A stretch of DNA of 64,000 nucleotides from JBBSJZ01 sp041739875 (GTDB taxonomy: Bacteria > Planctomycetota > Planctomycetia > Pirellulales > Pirellulaceae), in NCBI GenBank assembly GCA_041739875.1, contig JBGSNA010000054.1:1-64000 (forward strand), written 5' to 3'. Below the pieces are notes generated by a model. The model did no database searches, was not told the DNA's origin, and saw only the letters and a list, made by a program, of their open reading frames with translations. Shown one piece after another: positions 60,718-64,000 of this stretch (the first letter of the stretch is position 1; each line of letters starts with the position of its first letter). The position numbers and the translations under genes were made by a program.

Positions 60718-61557
60718 GTGACGCGACGATCCTATCGAGTAACGTTCCCTGGTGGTGCGGGATACGATTTAGCGGGAATCGTTGACGAACCGCAATTGGA
60801 GTCGCCGGATTTCGTGTTGCCGGTTGCGGTGTTTAGTCACTGTTTCACTTGCAGTAAAGACCTCAAAGCCATCGTTCGGATCGCTCGCGGATTGGCTGCG
60901 ATGGGCGTGCGAGTGCTGCGTTATGACATGACGGGGTTGGGTGGAAGCGACGGTGATTTCTCTCGAACAAACTTCACGACGAACATCGCTGACTTGCGGG
61001 CTGCGATAGGCTTCGCCGCCACGAACCTTGGTCCCGTCACCGCGTTGATCGGACATTCTTTCGGCGGCGCAGCATCACTCGCCGTGGCGGGACATGCATC
61101 ACTCGCCAATGATGTCGATCCGATCTCGACGATCCGTTGTGTCACGACGCTTGCTGCCCCGAGTGACACGAAGCATTTGGCGACATTGTTATCAACGATG
61201 AACCCAGCGATTGGGAATGAGGGTACCGGCGAGGTGGTCATCGGTGGCGTTCTCTGGACAATCCGAGACCAGATGCTCGAAGACTTTCGCAAGCACGATT
61301 TGCCAGGGCTGATCTCACAGATTCGTTTACCTGTGCTGTTGTTCCAGTCACCGGTCGACGCAACCGTTGGATTCGATCATGCCTTGCGGATTATGACGCT
61401 TATCCAGTCCGCGAGCGGCGGGCATGGTTCAGCGAGTTTGGCCGTTTTGGACACTGCGGATCACTTGCTTACCAATTCAGATGACATTGAATACGTCACA
61501 GCGGCAACGTCGGCGTTTATCCGTCGGCACGCCGCAATAACGTCATATTCGTCATGA
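60718..61557 (+). CDS. Alpha/beta hydrolase of the OsmC-fusion type, without OsmC
   Basis: A 279-residue hydrolase starting at GTG 60718, two bases after floA. The N-terminus reads VTFPGGAGYDLAGIVDEP. The motif VAVFSHCFTCSKDLKAIVRI is characteristic of the hydrolase half of bifunctional alpha/beta-hydrolase/OsmC proteins. The nucleophile elbow is GHSFGGA, the acid lies in FQSPVDATVGFDHA and the His in DTADHLLT. The peroxidase-like OsmC half is missing, as the protein ends at about residue 279. Substrate unknown. Tight linkage to floA suggests co-expression and perhaps a membrane-lipid or stress role. Confidence 0.87.
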   Translation: MTRRSYRVTFPGGAGYDLAGIVDEPQLESPDFVLPVAVFSHCFTCSKDLKAIVRIARGLAAMGVRVLRYDMTGLGGSDGDFSRTNFTTNIADLRAAIGFAATNLGPVTALIGHSFGGAASLAVAGHASLANDVDPISTIRCVTTLAAPSDTKHLATLLSTMNPAIGNEGTGEVVIGGVLWTIRDQMLEDFRKHDLPGLISQIRLPVLLFQSPVDATVGFDHALRIMTLIQSASGGHGSASLAVLDTADHLLTNSDDIEYVTAATSAFIRRHAAITSYSS

Positions 61558-61739
61558 GCGATCAATGCTAAATCTCAAAACCGGTACGATTATTACGCCA
61601 ATGTCGGGGAAGCTGATTTTGATCAAGTTTTTTTCGGATGATTTCAAAATCAAGCCCGCACCCACTCGCTGAGGGACATAGGTTCTCAATGCCCTCGTTT
61701 GTAAACGGTTTTTTGTCGTTTTCACATGCGGCGTGGTAG

Positions 61740-62201
61740 TTGTTGGCCTCCTCATCGAGTTCGATCTTGTCCAAGTTTACCTCTCCTCAACACCGCAGAT
61801 TTGGGAATGCGAGTCATTGCATTGAACGGCGCGGATTAGCGGTCGTCGAGTTGGCGGTGTGCTTGCCAATCCTCGTGCTTATTATTTTCGCGACAATTGA
61901 AGCCTGCTCCATGATGCATTTGAGGCAGTCGCTCAAGATCACTGCGTATGAAGGGGCTCGCGTCGGAGTCGTGCCGGAAGCGAGTTCAGTGAACGTTGAG
62001 TTCCAATGCTCGTCACTGTTGGACGGCCGCAACATCAAGGGTTATTCGATCGCACTGGTTCCGACGAACCCAGCGGCGCTGAATGAAGGCGATTTCTTTG
62101 AGGTCGCGATCAGTGCTGACTACGCAGCCAATTCATTACTCGGAAGTTGGTTCTTTGCAGACAAGACGGTAACACAGTCTTGTGCACTGCGCAGGAACTG
62201 A
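61740..62201 (+). CDS. TadE-like pilus-assembly/pseudopilin protein
   Basis: A 153-residue protein with one N-terminal membrane segment in the TadE pattern: RRGLAVVELAVCLPILVLII, then FATIEACSMMHLRQSLKITA, with the conserved Glu after the cleavage-like region. YEGARVGVVPEAS follows. The start is uncertain: the frame opens at TTG 61740, with no good ribosome site; the TadE part itself begins near 61830. TadE proteins are minor pseudopilins of the Tad/Flp secretion or pilus system. It heads a set of three related genes on the same strand. Confidence 0.8.
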   Translation: MLASSSSSILSKFTSPQHRRFGNASHCIERRGLAVVELAVCLPILVLIIFATIEACSMMHLRQSLKITAYEGARVGVVPEASSVNVEFQCSSLLDGRNIKGYSIALVPTNPAALNEGDFFEVAISADYAANSLLGSWFFADKTVTQSCALRRN

Positions 62202-62240
62202 TGTTTCGTATCGGAGTTGTACAAATTGAGCGACGGCATC

Positions 62241-63362
62241 ATGCAAATAAAATTCATGCGAACGAGAACTCGAGCAAGACAAGGCGCCATCATTGCGTTG
62301 ATCGCGGTGATGTTGCCAGTGCTATTTATTCTTGCAGCGTTTGCGATCAACCTTGCTCACATTCAAACCGTGAACACCGAGACACAAGTCGCGGCGGACG
62401 CTGCAGTGAGTGCGGCGACGCGAGCCTATGTACTGACGGGAAGCAAAGCCGATGCTTTGGCTGCAGCCCAGTTGGCGGCGACACGAAATCCAGTCGGCGG
62501 AATCGTGATGCCAGTCGTCGCGAGCGATTTGGAATATGGGGTCAGTCTACGTACATCCGTCAATGAACAATACAGCTTTGTGACTGCGGCTTCAGGAAAT
62601 GCGATTCGACTAACGACACACTCACTGGCAAATTCAGCCATCGTGCCAAGTCTATTTCCATTCATGGGGTCTGTTGCAGAAATTCGACCAAGGCTATCCG
62701 CGACATCGACTCAAATGGTTGTGGATATTGTGCTCGTGGTTGATCGCAGCGGATCGATGGCTTTTTCGACATCCGAGACTGCAAGTGAAGCCGTTCCCCC
62801 GTCCGCAGCACCTTTAGGCTGGGCTTTCGGTGACCCCGTTCCGTCGGACGCACGTTGGTTAGACTTGATCGTCGCAGTCGACGCGTTCAACACGGAACTC
62901 GAAAATTCACCAGACGTCGAACGGCTAGCGTTGTCGACGTACAATCAATCAAGCGCCTCCAATGTCACCTTGACGACGGACTACTCACAGTTGAGTGACG
63001 CATTGGATGATATCTCCATTAACTTTATTGCGGGTGGAACCAACATTGGTGGAGGGATGTTCGAGGGTCTCGCGGCACTCAACGACCCAGTCGTTTCGCG
63101 TCCGTTTGCGTCGAAGGTGATGGTCGTGATGACGGACGGTAACCACAACACAGGTACGTGGCCTGTTTACGCAGCCCATGTGGCCGTTGACAGCGGTGTC
63201 ACCATCTACACCGTCACATTCAGCGATGAAGCGAACCAATCATTGATGCAAACGGTTGCAGACACGGGCGGTGGTGAGCAGTTTCATGCCACGGATGCTG
63301 CACAGCTAGTAGAAGCGTTTCGCCAAATTGCGCGTCGTTTGCCGACAATTCTAACCAAGTAA
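62241..63362 (+). CDS. TadG-like membrane protein with VWA domain
   Basis: A 373-residue protein; ATG 62241 is chosen near the expected start, though ATG 62256 is also possible. The N-terminal TadE/G-like segment is RQGAIIALIAVMLPVLFILA, then AFAINLAHIQTVNTETQVAA. From about residue 160 a von Willebrand factor A domain begins: VVDIVLVVDRSGSMAFST (MIDAS D-x-S-x-S near 168), then VMVVMTDGNHNTGTWP. It is probably exposed in the periplasm or cell surface with a metal-dependent adhesion site. It lies between two TadE-like genes. Confidence 0.85.
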   Translation: MQIKFMRTRTRARQGAIIALIAVMLPVLFILAAFAINLAHIQTVNTETQVAADAAVSAATRAYVLTGSKADALAAAQLAATRNPVGGIVMPVVASDLEYGVSLRTSVNEQYSFVTAASGNAIRLTTHSLANSAIVPSLFPFMGSVAEIRPRLSATSTQMVVDIVLVVDRSGSMAFSTSETASEAVPPSAAPLGWAFGDPVPSDARWLDLIVAVDAFNTELENSPDVERLALSTYNQSSASNVTLTTDYSQLSDALDDISINFIAGGTNIGGGMFEGLAALNDPVVSRPFASKVMVVMTDGNHNTGTWPVYAAHVAVDSGVTIYTVTFSDEANQSLMQTVADTGGGEQFHATDAAQLVEAFRQIARRLPTILTK

Positions 63363-63372
63363 GATTCAAGCG

Positions 63373-63981
63373 ATGACTCGACACTTTAAAGTAAATGATC
63401 TATCGCTGATACGACAGCACGCGAATTTCATGCGGCGTGGGTCGGTGGCCGTTGAGTTTGCGATATCGTTTGTAGTCTTGCTGCTGTTCGTTTTCGGCGG
63501 TATCGAATTCTATCGAATGAGTATGCTGCGTCACTCGGCGAACCAGTCAGCATATTTGGCGGCAAGAGCAGCAATGATACCGGGCGCGAGCGTAAGCGAC
63601 GCTCGCCTCGCAGCAACCAATGTGCTTGATTCACTTGGAATCGTGGACGCTACAATTACCGTAAGCCCCAATCCGATTGTAGAGGCCACCAAACAGGTTG
63701 ATGTTACGGTGTCGTTACCCATCCCGGAAAACAGTTGGATTGCACCTCGTTTCTTGTTTGGGTCGTTGACGGGCCAGTGCTCGCTTCTCACGGAACGTGC
63801 GCCGATCGTGATGTCCAACGGTTTGCCTGAGCCACCGCCACCGCCACCGCCGGAACCAGACCCAACGCCAGACCCAACGCCAGACCCAACACCAGACCCA
63901 ACACCAGAACCAACACCAGAACCCGATCCGGGACCTCCTCCTCCGCCGCCCCCACCTCCGCCTCCACCACCAATGATTTAA
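63373..63981 (+). CDS. TadE-like protein with proline-rich C-terminal tail
   Basis: A 202-residue protein starting ten bases after the previous gene. The TadE segment is MRRGSVAVEFAISFVVLLLF, then VFGGIEFYRMSMLRHSANQS. The mature part is short (to ERAPIVMSNGLPEP). Its last ~50 residues are almost all Pro with Glu/Asp/Thr: a PDPT repeat (PDPTPDPTPDPT) between poly-Pro stretches. Such tails may span the periplasm or bind peptidoglycan-associated proteins. The tail is encoded by CCA/CCG/CCT-rich repeats that could slip. It ends 19 bases before the window edge. Confidence 0.82.
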   Translation: MTRHFKVNDLSLIRQHANFMRRGSVAVEFAISFVVLLLFVFGGIEFYRMSMLRHSANQSAYLAARAAMIPGASVSDARLAATNVLDSLGIVDATITVSPNPIVEATKQVDVTVSLPIPENSWIAPRFLFGSLTGQCSLLTERAPIVMSNGLPEPPPPPPPEPDPTPDPTPDPTPDPTPEPTPEPDPGPPPPPPPPPPPPPMI

Positions 63982-64000
63982 TGCCGTAAATTGGTGATGT

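Noticed and set aside
61567..61674. 35-codon plus-strand frame starting MLNLKTGTIITPM, at first sight CsrA-like
   Set aside because: The motif order of CsrA (RxxGExIxIGD) is absent, and a competing minus-strand frame exists; not enough evidence for a gene.

Overview
The window looks like chromosomal DNA of a planctomycete, most likely a Rhodopirellula-like member of the Pirellulaceae. The inference rests on gene content: two secreted sulfatases, a surface protein with an LEPR-XLL-type N-terminal motif and a C-terminal dockerin, a sugar dehydrogenase-cytochrome fusion ending in the haem-binding module typical of Planctomycetes and Verrucomicrobia, ECF sigma factors beside Ser/Thr kinases, Tat-exported Gfo/Idh/MocA oxidoreductases, and many short single-gene transcription units. 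No rRNA, tRNA, CRISPR array or intact mobile element was found.

Layout. 1-3475: an edge gene start, an HlyD-type remnant, one secreted protein, then a decayed amidohydrolase/CBM9-like gene between two fragments of IS200-like transposases. 3476-6341: hisI-ridA on the minus strand, and a glycosyltransferase overlapping a 3-hydroxyacyl-CoA dehydrogenase on the plus strand. 6324-11894: a minus-strand set with a complete ribose-type ABC importer (binding lipoprotein, double ATPase, permease) followed by two membrane proteins, with a DUF1499 gene upstream. 12109-16528: rarA, a sulfatase and a secreted beta-helix protein. 16746-23415: an eight-haem cytochrome, a Ser/Thr kinase and a three-haem sugar dehydrogenase fusion. 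23570-27747: a TetR regulator followed by a lipid-kinase-like protein, a C45-type Ntn hydrolase and a membrane-fused alpha/beta hydrolase, with palindromic operator-like sites before and after tetR. 27748-29350: a scrap yard holding pieces of a tyrosine recombinase (active-site Arg changed to Cys), a secreted protein, an ECF sigma factor and an ABC ATPase.

29351-40649: a SWIM/SNF2 helicase, a secreted glycoside-hydrolase-like protein, an internally duplicated unknown protein, and a 1440-residue surface protein with four spondin-N-like repeats and a dockerin, divergent from an ECF sigma and a zf-HC2 anti-sigma candidate. 40701-40818 is a MITE-like palindrome. 41390-44401: an ECF sigma overlapping a kinase that carries its own zinc-finger anti-sigma-like N-terminus, then a secreted Met/Gly-repeat protein. 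44429-49626: a small membrane protein, a phosphopantetheinyl transferase, a lipoprotein, and an oxidoreductase plus sodium symporter pair. 49821-57546: a kinase-ATPase-helical repeat giant, a sulfatase, rsmD and a cyclophilin. 57636-63981: a Tat-exported oxidoreductase, a flotillin (floA) next to an alpha/beta hydrolase, and a TadE-TadG(VWA)-TadE trio at the right edge.

The most interesting systems are the TetR lipid/acyl-hydrolase operon with its palindromes, the sigma/zinc-finger-kinase pair, the spondin-repeat surface protein beside a sigma/anti-sigma pair, and the remnants of an integron-type recombinase region. All family calls come from reading the sequence by eye; no search was run.
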